28,999 nt of DNA from Pseudomonadota bacterium (lineage in GTDB: Bacteria > Pseudomonadota > Alphaproteobacteria > Sphingomonadales > Sphingomonadaceae). The position numbers and the translations under genes are program-made. Under the pieces are notes generated by a model that was not told the origin of the DNA, did no database searches, and saw nothing but the letters and a program-made list of their open reading frames with translations. Numbering within the stretch: the stretch's first letter is position 1; each line of letters starts with the position of its first letter. Where the stretch lies: NCBI GenBank assembly GCA_023426225.1, contig JAFABD010000172.1, forward strand, positions 1-28,999. The letters run 5' to 3'. Positions 16,406 to 23,172 of this stretch are shown piece after piece.

Positions 16406-18112
16406 TCAGGCGGCGAACGCCTCTGCCTCGACCGCATAGAGAACGTCGGCCTTGGCCATCGCCGCGGCCTTCAGCCCCAGCGCCTCCGGCACGATCTGCT
16501 CGACATAGAAGCGCGCGACCGTCTGCTTCATCTTCAGGAACTTCGGCTCGCCTTCCGAGCGGGCGGCGATCCGGCCCTGGTCCTCGAGCAGCCAGCCGCA
16601 CACGGCGGTCGAGAGCATGGTGAGGAACGGATAGCTCGCGGCCAGCCGGTCGTCGGTCTCGGCGCCCAGCAGGTAGCGCGCGACCTCGTCGCAGGTATCG
16701 ACGAGCTGGAGCAGCACCGGGCTCTCCGCCTCGGCCCGCATCTTGGCGAGCAGCCCCAGCATCGTCGCGCCGTTGTCCATGCTCAGCTTGCGACCGACCA
16801 GGTCGGCGGCCTGGATGCCGTTCGTGCCTTCATAGATCGGCGTGATGCGCGCATCGCGGAAATGCTGGGCCGCACCGGTCTCCTCGATATAGCCCATGCC
16901 GCCATGCACCTGGATGCCCAGGCTCGCGACTTCGTTGCCGATGTCGGTGCCGTGCGCCTTGGCGAGCGGGGTCAGCAGGTCGACCATCGCCTGCGCGCCC
17001 TCGATCCCCTTATGGGCGCGATCGAGCTGGCCGAACGCGTAATAGACGAGCGCACGCGCCGCCTGCGTCTGGGCCTTCATGCGCAGCAGCATGCGGCGCA
17101 CGTCGGGATGCTCGATGATCGCCACCGAGTCGCGGCTGGCCGAGCCGGCGCGTGCCGACTGGATGCGCTCGCGGGCATAGGCGACGGCGCGCTGCGTCGC
17201 GCGCTCGGCGACCTGCACGCCCTGCAGGCCGACGTTCAGTCGCGCGTTGTTCATCATCGTGAACATCGCACGGATGCCGCCGAATTCGGGGCCGATCAGC
17301 TCGCCGATGCAGTCGTCATTGTCGCCGAAGCTCAGCACGCAGGTGGGCGAGGCATGCAGGCCCATCTTGTGCTCGATCGACACGACGCGGATGTCGTTGA
17401 ACGCACCCGGCGTACCGTCGGCGTTCAGGCGGTACTTGGGGACGAGGAACAGCGACAGCCCCTTGGTGCCCGCCGGTGCCCCGGGCGTGCGCGCCAGGAC
17501 CAGATGGACGATGTTGTCGACCATGTCGTGGTCGCCGAACGAAATGAAGATCTTGGTGCCCTTGATCTTCCACTTGCCTTCGCCGGCGGGCTCGGCCTTG
17601 GTCTTGAGCGCGCCGACGTCCGAACCGGCCTGCGGCTCGGTCAGGTTCATCGTGCCGCTCCACTCGCCGGTCGCGAGCTTGGGCAGGTAAAGCGCCTGCT
17701 GCTCGGCCGAGCCGTGGTGCGTCAGCGCCTCGACCGCGCCGACGGTCAGGATGGGGGCGAGGGCAAAGCCCATGTTCGCCGTGCCCAGCGTCTCCAGCAC
17801 CGCGACCGACAGGCTCACGGGCAAGCCCTGCCCGCCGAAATCGGCAGGCGACCCGATCGTGCCCCAGCCGCCTTCGACAAAGGCCTTGTACGCGGCCGGA
17901 AAGCCTTCCGGCATTTTGACGCCCTCGGGCGTCCATTTCGGACCCTGTGTATCGCCGAGCCGTTCCAGCGGCGCCCATTCGCCCGCTGCGAACTGCCCCG
18001 CGCCTTCGAGAACGGCGTCGACCAGGTCCGGCGTCGCTTCATCGCTGATTTCCGAGAGGCGGACGACATGGTCCAGTACGAAACGCTGCTCGGTCGTGGC
18101 GGGGGTGAACAT
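16406..18112 (-). CDS. Long-type acyl-CoA dehydrogenase (DmdC/PF12806-containing group)
   Basis: The 568-residue flavoprotein oxidises an acyl-CoA to the 2-enoyl-CoA and passes electrons to ETF. The N-terminal domain (FVLDHVVRLSEI...) is followed by the FAD/substrate region LTEPQAGSDVGALKTKA and KGTKIFISFGDHD. Further on are MFTMMNNARLNVGLQGVQVAERA and GGMGYIEETGAAQHFRDARITPIYEGTNGIQAADLVGRKL (in pieces), whose YEGTNGIQ carries the catalytic glutamate. Ordinary family members have about 380-390 residues; the extra C-terminal domain of about 150 residues marks the longer group that includes 3-methylmercaptopropionyl-CoA dehydrogenases. Not all members act on that substrate, so the acyl group is left open. 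The ATG at 18112 has AGAGGG upstream. It is a single-gene unit with its own terminator. Confidence 0.88.
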   Translation of the reverse strand: MFTPATTEQRFVLDHVVRLSEISDEATPDLVDAVLEGAGQFAAGEWAPLERLGDTQGPKWTPEGVKMPEGFPAAYKAFVEGGWGTIGSPADFGGQGLPVSLSVAVLETLGTANMGFALAPILTVGAVEALTHHGSAEQQALYLPKLATGEWSGTMNLTEPQAGSDVGALKTKAEPAGEGKWKIKGTKIFISFGDHDMVDNIVHLVLARTPGAPAGTKGLSLFLVPKYRLNADGTPGAFNDIRVVSIEHKMGLHASPTCVLSFGDNDDCIGELIGPEFGGIRAMFTMMNNARLNVGLQGVQVAERATQRAVAYARERIQSARAGSASRDSVAIIEHPDVRRMLLRMKAQTQAARALVYYAFGQLDRAHKGIEGAQAMVDLLTPLAKAHGTDIGNEVASLGIQVHGGMGYIEETGAAQHFRDARITPIYEGTNGIQAADLVGRKLSMDNGATMLGLLAKMRAEAESPVLLQLVDTCDEVARYLLGAETDDRLAASYPFLTMLSTAVCGWLLEDQGRIAARSEGEPKFLKMKQTVARFYVEQIVPEALGLKAAAMAKADVLYAVEAEAFAA

Positions 18113-18184
18113 TCTTGCCCTCTCTTGTGTGACTCCCGTCGGCGCTATAGCCCCAGGGAGGTGATCTCAGCAAATCCGCGTTTG

Positions 18185-19114
18185 ATGACCTTTGGTACGG
18201 CCGCGATCGCCGAAGCGGCGGCGATCATCCGGGCCGGCGGCTGCGTGGCGGTGCCCACCGAAACCGTCTATGGCCTTGCCGCCGATGCCACCAATTCCCA
18301 AGCGGTCGCAGGTATTTACGCGGCAAAGGGGCGGCCGTCGTTCAACCCGCTGATCGTCCATTTGCCCGATCTTGCCGCAGCCGAGCGGATCGCGGTGTTC
18401 GATGATCGGGCACGCGATCTTGCCCGTCGCTTCTGGCCGGGGCCGTTGACGCTGGTGCTTCCGCTTCGCCCCGAGTCGCAAATCGCCAGCCTGGTGACCG
18501 CGGGCCTGCCGACCGTCGCGCTGCGCGTGCCGCGTCACCGGGCGATGCAGGCCTTGCTCGCCGCCAGCGGGCGTCCGCTCGCCGCCCCTTCCGCCAATGC
18601 CAGCGGTTCGATCAGTCCCACGCGCGCGGAGCATGTCGCGGCAAGCCTCGCCGGCCGCATCCCGCTGGTGATCGACGACGGCGCGACGCCGGCGGGAATC
18701 GAATCGACGATCGTGGCGGGCGATGCGATCCTGCGCCCTGGGCCGCTGACCGCGGCGGTGCTCGGCCTGGCCGATCGCGTCGCCACCACCGCCGGGATCG
18801 TCGCGCCGGGGCAGATGTCGAGCCATTATGCGCCGGGCAAGCCCGTCCGCCTGGGCGTCACCGTCGCCGATCCGGACGAATGGCTGATCGGCTTCGGCGC
18901 CGTTGCGGGCGACGACACGCTGTCGGCGACGGGCGATCCGGCGGAGGCGGCGGCGCGGCTGTTCGATGCCCTCCATCGCGCCGACGCCGCACCGGCGCCG
19001 CGTATCGCCGTTGCGCCGGTGCCCGAAAGCGGCATCGGCGTGGCGATCAACGACCGCCTCCGCCGGGCCGCCTTTCCGCGCGATGCCACCCCCGCCGGCA
19101 ACACGGCCGGGTAG
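18185..19114 (+). CDS. L-threonylcarbamoyladenylate synthase (TsaC/Sua5)
   Basis: This enzyme makes threonylcarbamoyl-AMP from threonine, bicarbonate and ATP, the first step of the essential t6A modification at position 37 of ANN-decoding tRNAs. The 309-residue product has the YrdC domain with GGCVAVPTETVYGLAADA, YAAKGRPSFNPLIVHL, FWPGPLTLVLP, and PLAAPSANASGSISPT. It also has the C-terminal Sua5 domain after the linker GQMSSHYAPGKPVRLG, so it is the longer Sua5 form. I choose the ATG at 18185, immediately before the family-like sequence. A GTG at 18161 is in frame but lies within the Shine-Dalgarno-like stretch AGGGAGGTGATC. The open frame continues upstream to 16346, antisense to the acyl-CoA dehydrogenase gene, and that part is not real. 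Divergent from the dehydrogenase gene by 72 bases. Confidence 0.92.
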   Translation: MTFGTAAIAEAAAIIRAGGCVAVPTETVYGLAADATNSQAVAGIYAAKGRPSFNPLIVHLPDLAAAERIAVFDDRARDLARRFWPGPLTLVLPLRPESQIASLVTAGLPTVALRVPRHRAMQALLAASGRPLAAPSANASGSISPTRAEHVAASLAGRIPLVIDDGATPAGIESTIVAGDAILRPGPLTAAVLGLADRVATTAGIVAPGQMSSHYAPGKPVRLGVTVADPDEWLIGFGAVAGDDTLSATGDPAEAAARLFDALHRADAAPAPRIAVAPVPESGIGVAINDRLRRAAFPRDATPAGNTAG

Positions 19115-19143
19115 GGGCGGCGAACCCGCGGCGCGCGCGGGTG

Positions 19144-19698
19144 TCAGGCGGCGGGCGTGGCGCCCTCTTCCTTCACGCGCGCGGCGAAGCTCTTGCGGAG
19201 CTTGCGCAGCTTGGGGGGGATGACCGCCAGGCAATAGGGGTTCCGCTGGCCTTCGCCTTCCCAATATTGCTGGTGATAGTCCTCGGCGGGCCACCATTCG
19301 CCCAGCGGCTCGATCGCGGTCACGATCGGCGCGGGCCATTCGGCCTGGTTGCGCGCGATGGCGGCACGCGCCTCGGCTTCCTGCTCGGGCGAATGCGGGA
19401 AGATCGCCGAACGATACTGGGTGCCGACGTCATTGCCCTGGCGGTTGAGCGTCGTCGGGTCGTGCGTCGCGAAAAAGATGTCGAGCAGGTCGGCATAGCG
19501 CAACTGATCGGCGTCATAGGTGACGCGGATCGCCTCGGCGTGGCCGGTATCGCCCGAACAGACCTGCTTGTAGGTCGGGTTGGCCGCCGTGCCGCCGGTA
19601 TAGCCGCTCTCGACCGACTGGACGCCGATCACGTCCTTGAACACCGCCTCGGTGCACCAGAAACAGCCGCCCGCCAGCGTCGCGGTCTCGATCGTCAT
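19144..19698 (-). CDS. msrA: Peptide-methionine (S)-S-oxide reductase
   Basis: MsrA reduces the S-epimer of methionine sulfoxide, free or in proteins, and repairs oxidative damage in the cytoplasm. The 184-residue product has the catalytic motif GGCFWCTEAVF with the nucleophile C12, then GVQSVESGYTGG, the region TYKQVCSGDTGHAEAIRVTYD, and DVGTQYRSAIF. The later segment AEDYHQQYWEG is also conserved. A cysteine near the C-terminus (in RNPYCLAV) may act as a recycling cysteine. The ATG at 19698 has the ribosome-binding site GAGGAG shortly upstream and begins (M)TIETATLAGGCFWC like relatives. The extra 40 codons up to 19818 would run into the start of galE and are not family-like. No MsrB domain is fused. 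It is divergent from galE, with 94 bases between the two start codons. Confidence 0.95.
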   Translation of the reverse strand: MTIETATLAGGCFWCTEAVFKDVIGVQSVESGYTGGTAANPTYKQVCSGDTGHAEAIRVTYDADQLRYADLLDIFFATHDPTTLNRQGNDVGTQYRSAIFPHSPEQEAEARAAIARNQAEWPAPIVTAIEPLGEWWPAEDYHQQYWEGEGQRNPYCLAVIPPKLRKLRKSFAARVKEEGATPAA

Positions 19699-19792
19699 CA
19701 AAATCTCCTCGTTTCGTCGTCTCGAAGATAGGTGCGCCATGGCGCCATGCAACGCGTGGGTGTAGGTCCGCGCGCAAAGGAGATTTGACGCA

Positions 19793-20791
19793 ATGCGTAA
19801 CGGAACGGTGCTGGTCACGGGCGGTGCGGGCTATATCGGCAGCCACGCGGTGCTCGCGCTGCTCGACGCGGGCTGGCCGGTGGTGGTGGTCGACAATCTC
19901 GTGACCGGCTTCGACTGGGCGGTCGATCCGCGCGCGAAGCTCGTGGTCGCCAATATCGAGGATTCGGAAACGGTGCGCGAGACGATGCGCGCGCACGATG
20001 TCGTCGCGGTGATGCACTTCGCCGGATCGGTCGTGGTGCCCGAATCGGTCACCGACCCGCTCAAATATTATCGCAACAACACGGTCGCGAGCCGTTCGCT
20101 GATCGAAAGCGCGGTGGCGTGCGGCGTGCGGCACTTCATCTTCTCGTCGACGGCGGCGACCTATGGCATCCCCGATGCGATCCCGATCCGCGAGGATGCG
20201 CCCAAGTCGCCGATCAACCCCTATGGCATGTCGAAGCTGATGACCGAGATCATGCTGCGCGACGTCGCCGCGGCGCATCCGCTCAACTATTGCGCGCTGC
20301 GCTACTTCAACGTCGCCGGCGCCGATCCGCAGGGGCGCAGCGGCCAGTCGACCGCGGGGGCAACGCACCTCATCAAGGTCGCGGTCGAGGCGGCGACCGG
20401 CAAGCGCAGCCATGTCAGCGTGTTCGGGACCGATTTCGCGACGCCCGACGGCACCGGCGTGCGCGACTATATCCATGTCAGCGATCTCGCCGCGGCGCAT
20501 GTCGATGCGCTCGACCTGCTGATCGCCGATCCGGGCACCAGCCACACGCTCAATTGCGGCTATGGGCGCGGCTTCTCGGTCCTCGAGGTGCTCGACGCCG
20601 TCGATCGCGTCACCAACATGAAGATCGACCGTCGGCTCGAAGGCCGCCGCGCGGGCGATCCCGACGCGCTGGTTGCCGATAACGGCGCGATCCTCGCCGC
20701 ATTGCCGTGGCGGCCGCGTCACGACGATCTCGAAGGTATCGTGCGCGACGCATTGGCCTGGGAACGCAAGCTCGCCGAACGCCAGGGCTGA
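19793..20791 (+). CDS. galE: UDP-glucose 4-epimerase
   Basis: GalE interconverts UDP-glucose and UDP-galactose with tightly bound NAD, supplying galactose for surface polysaccharides. The 332-residue product has the Rossmann motif VTGGAGYIGSH (residues 8-18), the SSTAATYG strand carrying the catalytic serine/threonine, and the catalytic YGMSK (Y144, K148). LRYFNVAGAD and TPDGTGVRDYIHVSDLAAAHV are also present, as is LNCGYGRGFSVLEVLDAV. Length and motifs fit bacterial GalE, including the short forms. The ATG at 19793 follows AAGGAG at about nine bases. It stands alone and is followed by two terminator-like hairpins before the convergent TonB-receptor gene. Acetylated substrates (UDP-GlcNAc) cannot be excluded by motif reading. 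Confidence 0.92.
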   Translation: MRNGTVLVTGGAGYIGSHAVLALLDAGWPVVVVDNLVTGFDWAVDPRAKLVVANIEDSETVRETMRAHDVVAVMHFAGSVVVPESVTDPLKYYRNNTVASRSLIESAVACGVRHFIFSSTAATYGIPDAIPIREDAPKSPINPYGMSKLMTEIMLRDVAAAHPLNYCALRYFNVAGADPQGRSGQSTAGATHLIKVAVEAATGKRSHVSVFGTDFATPDGTGVRDYIHVSDLAAAHVDALDLLIADPGTSHTLNCGYGRGFSVLEVLDAVDRVTNMKIDRRLEGRRAGDPDALVADNGAILAALPWRPRHDDLEGIVRDALAWERKLAERQG

Positions 20792-20795
20792 TCTT

Positions 20796-20851
20796 CGCCC
20801 CCTTCCCGAAGGGGGCGGCAGAAAGGGGGCGCCCATGCGGGCGCCCCCTTT
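20796..20851. terminator. Tandem hairpins, bidirectional terminator between galE and the TonB receptor gene
   Basis: Two perfect inverted repeats lie in a row. The first, CGCCCCCTT / AAGGGGGCG (20796-20817, loop CCCG), has no T run after it. The second, AAAGGGGGCGCCC / GGGCGCCCCCTTT (20822-20851, loop ATGC), is flanked by A on one side and T on the other, so it can end transcription from either strand. It lies 19 bases from the TonB-receptor stop codon. Confidence 0.75.
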
Positions 20852-20870
20852 GCGCATCAAGCGCTTGCGT

Positions 20871-22961
20871 TCAGAGCTGGAAGCGCGCCGTCACGCGGAT
20901 GTCGCGTCCTGCCAGCGGCGCATAGTCCTTGAGCACGCTCGTATGGCGGCGCGCCTCGACGTCGAACAGGTTGTTCGCCGAAAGAACCAGGCTGGTGTTC
21001 GACTGCGCACCCCACGGCTTCCACGCGATCGAGGCATTGACCATCGTATAGGCGTCGGTGCGCGTCTCGAACGCGGCGATCCGGCCCTGCGCGAAGTCAT
21101 GCTCGATCTCGACTCGGCCGGTGAGCTGGTCCGACTGCGCCTCGAGCCCGCCCATCAGGCGCAGCGGCGGAATGCGCGGCACCGGGCCGCCGTCGACGAT
21201 CTGCGCGTGGACATAGTCGGCCAGCCCGTCGGCGTTGATGCGGAACCCGCCCACCGTGCCCAGCACGACCGACCCTTCGACCTCGAAGCCGTAATAGCGT
21301 GCATTGGCCTGACGATATTCGAACACGGGCAGGTCGTCGCGCACCGCGCCCGTCGGCGTGTCATAGATATAGTCGTCGAACCAGGTGTAATAGCCTGCGG
21401 CCGACAGGTTCCAGCCCTGGCCGCTGCCTTTCAGCGTCGCCTCGACGCCCCACGATTTTTCCGACCGGAAATCGGCGTTGCCGATCTCATAGGCCTGGGT
21501 GCCGGCATGCGGGCCGTTGGCGAACAGTTCCTCGGGCGTCGGCGCGCGTTCGCTGCGCGACACATTGACGCCGAAGCGCAGCCGGGGCGCGAGCGCATAG
21601 CTGCCGCCCAGCGACGCCGAAAAGCTGTCGAAGCGTCGCTGGATGCGGGGGTTGCCGATGTCGGCATCCGCCTGTGCGGTCAGTTCGTTATGCTCGTACC
21701 GGCCCGCGGCCTCGGCGCGGAACGGCCCGAAATCGAGCGACTGGAGCGTGAACAGGCCGACGCGGTTGCTCGAATTCTTGGGCAGGAACTTCTCGTCGCC
21801 GACGACGTGCATGTCGCGCACCGACGCCTCGGCGCCGATCAGCCCGTCCCAGCCGCCGCGAACCTTCTGGACCAGTTCGAGCCGCCCCTCGAAACCCTGG
21901 TTGAAAAAGGTCGTGCCGACGGTGCCGTCCTCGGCGATCTCGCTGTGCTGGTAATCCGCAGCCGCGGCGCGCAGCCGGATCTTCTGCAGGAAGCCGCCGC
22001 CGACATCGACCTCGCCGCGCATGTCGAAACGGTCCTGCTTGGCGTGCAGCCGGACGCGTTCGGCCTCCACCGCGGGATCGAGCGAATAGCGCACCGGCAC
22101 GCCATAGAAGGTGTCGTAATGGCTCGCGGAAAAGCCCAGATTGCCGCCGTCGGTGATCAGCGCGGCGCCGCCGGCCACTTCCCAGTTCTCGGTCGCCGTA
22201 TTGGGCAGCGTGCCCTTCAGGTCGGCCAGCGCGCGCGTCTCGGGGTCGGCGCTCGCCAGCGCCTGCGCGCGCAGCCCACGGCTCAGCACATGCCCGCCGA
22301 TGCCCAGATCGTCGGTCTTGGTGTAGCTGCCGTCGGCATGGACGACGATCTTCCCGGCCAGCGGCACGTCGACCGCGCCGGAAACGGTACGTTCGTCGGC
22401 GGCGCTGCCATAGGTGGCGATCGCGTCGATGTGCACCGGTTCGGTGGGAACGTGGCGCGGGATGCGCGCGTCGATGACGTTGACGACGCCGCCGACCGAC
22501 GACGGGGTGAACATCAGGGCGGCCGGCCCGCGCAGAACCTCGATTCGTTCGGCGGTCAGCGGGTTGATGATCGCGGCATGGTCGGCGGAGGTGTTCGAAA
22601 CGTCGATGCTGCCGATCCCGTCGACGAGCAGCCGCGCCCGGTCGCCGGTGAAGCCGCGCAGGATCGGCCGCGACGCATTCGGACCGAACGAGGTGGCCGA
22701 AACGCCCGGCTGGCGCGCCAGCGTCTCGCCGATCGTCGAGCGCATCTCGCGCGTCAGTTCTTCCTTGGCGAGCACCGTGGTGCCGCCGAGCACGTCGACA
22801 TTGGCGCGCGCGCGCGTGCCGGTGACGACGATTTCGGCATTGGGCGCATCATGGTCCTGCGTCGCCGTCGCTGCGCCGGCCGGCGCGGTCGTGTCGCTGC
22901 CGTCGGCAAACGCGGGCGGGGAGACGATGGCGGCAGAGGCAAGAAGCAGGAAACGCAGCAT
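20871..22961 (-). CDS. TonB-dependent receptor, ZnuD-like
   Basis: The 696-residue outer-membrane protein begins with a signal peptide (MLRFLLLASAAIVSPPAFA) and a TonB-box region (NAEIVVTGTRARANVDVLGG). The plug domain follows: IGETLARQPGVSATSFGPNASRPILRGFTGDRARLLVDGIGSIDVSNTSADHAA (in pieces) and IEVLRGPAALMFTPSSVGGVVNVID. The rest is a 22-strand type beta-barrel with alternating aromatic strands, ending in VTARFQL. The plug sequence GIGSIDVSNTSADHA and the shorter barrel resemble the ZnuD group, which imports zinc in Neisseria, so zinc or another metal is a fair guess but not proven. The ATG at 22961 is chosen; a TTG at 22967 is possible. A palindrome (23007-23021) 45 bases upstream of the start could be a metal-regulator site. 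It is not obviously in an operon with the second receptor, because about 210 bases with hairpins separate them. Confidence 0.85.
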   Translation of the reverse strand: MLRFLLLASAAIVSPPAFADGSDTTAPAGAATATQDHDAPNAEIVVTGTRARANVDVLGGTTVLAKEELTREMRSTIGETLARQPGVSATSFGPNASRPILRGFTGDRARLLVDGIGSIDVSNTSADHAAIINPLTAERIEVLRGPAALMFTPSSVGGVVNVIDARIPRHVPTEPVHIDAIATYGSAADERTVSGAVDVPLAGKIVVHADGSYTKTDDLGIGGHVLSRGLRAQALASADPETRALADLKGTLPNTATENWEVAGGAALITDGGNLGFSASHYDTFYGVPVRYSLDPAVEAERVRLHAKQDRFDMRGEVDVGGGFLQKIRLRAAAADYQHSEIAEDGTVGTTFFNQGFEGRLELVQKVRGGWDGLIGAEASVRDMHVVGDEKFLPKNSSNRVGLFTLQSLDFGPFRAEAAGRYEHNELTAQADADIGNPRIQRRFDSFSASLGGSYALAPRLRFGVNVSRSERAPTPEELFANGPHAGTQAYEIGNADFRSEKSWGVEATLKGSGQGWNLSAAGYYTWFDDYIYDTPTGAVRDDLPVFEYRQANARYYGFEVEGSVVLGTVGGFRINADGLADYVHAQIVDGGPVPRIPPLRLMGGLEAQSDQLTGRVEIEHDFAQGRIAAFETRTDAYTMVNASIAWKPWGAQSNTSLVLSANNLFDVEARRHTSVLKDYAPLAGRDIRVTARFQL

Positions 22962-23006
22962 GGGCAATCCGTTAGATCGTGAGAGCTGCGTGGCGGTTAG
23001 ACGGGA

Positions 23007-23021
23007 TGATATAAAGTATCA
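23007..23021. promoter_or_regulatory. Candidate operator upstream of the ZnuD-like receptor gene
   Basis: A 15-base palindrome, TGATATAAAGTATCA (arms TGATA / TATCA, five-base centre), lies 45 bases before the ATG of the ZnuD-like receptor. In this GC-rich DNA such an AT-rich symmetric site stands out. It matches the length and part of the sequence of Zur boxes (TGTTATA-N-TATAACA), with four differences. It also shares TGATATAAAG with the longer palindrome at 25759-25782. Which protein binds is unknown. Confidence 0.45.
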
Positions 23022-23088
23022 AGCGCCAATCGGCCTCGATCGCGCATCGCCGGCAACGAAAATGGCGCATGTGGCTTTGCCGCATCGG

Positions 23089-23161
23089 AAAGGGAGCGGC
23101 CGCCGCCGTTCTGCTTCGGCTCGCTCCCTTGGCGATGGTTGCGGGGACATGGCCGTCCCCG
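23089..23161 (-). terminator. Tandem hairpins downstream of the second TonB receptor gene
   Basis: Reading the minus strand after the receptor stop at 23173, a perfect hairpin (CGGGGAC / GTCCCCG, 23142-23161) comes first. A larger one follows (AAGGGAGCG / CGCTCCCTT, 23090-23130), then TTCCG. The T run is short, so termination is probable but not typical. The rest of the 22962-23172 gap holds only the palindrome at 23007 and nothing else I can recognise. Confidence 0.5.
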
Positions 23162-23172
23162 CCGGTATCCGC

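Noticed and set aside
16346..18184. Upstream extension of the threonylcarbamoyl-AMP synthase frame, giving a 922-residue protein
   Set aside because: It is antisense to a clear acyl-CoA dehydrogenase gene and shows no family features before the MTFGTAAIAEA start.
3461..20851. Similar hairpins at 3461-3500 and 20822-20851 as a possible dispersed repeat family
   Set aside because: They share the AAAGGGGGCG...CGCCCCC pattern, but both are placed exactly between convergent genes and work as terminators. Similarity is explained by function, and two copies are too few to claim a repeat family.
20673..22982. A 769-codon plus-strand frame opposite the ZnuD-like receptor
   Set aside because: Same reasoning: the minus-strand gene is well supported, and this frame starts inside galE and crosses its terminators.
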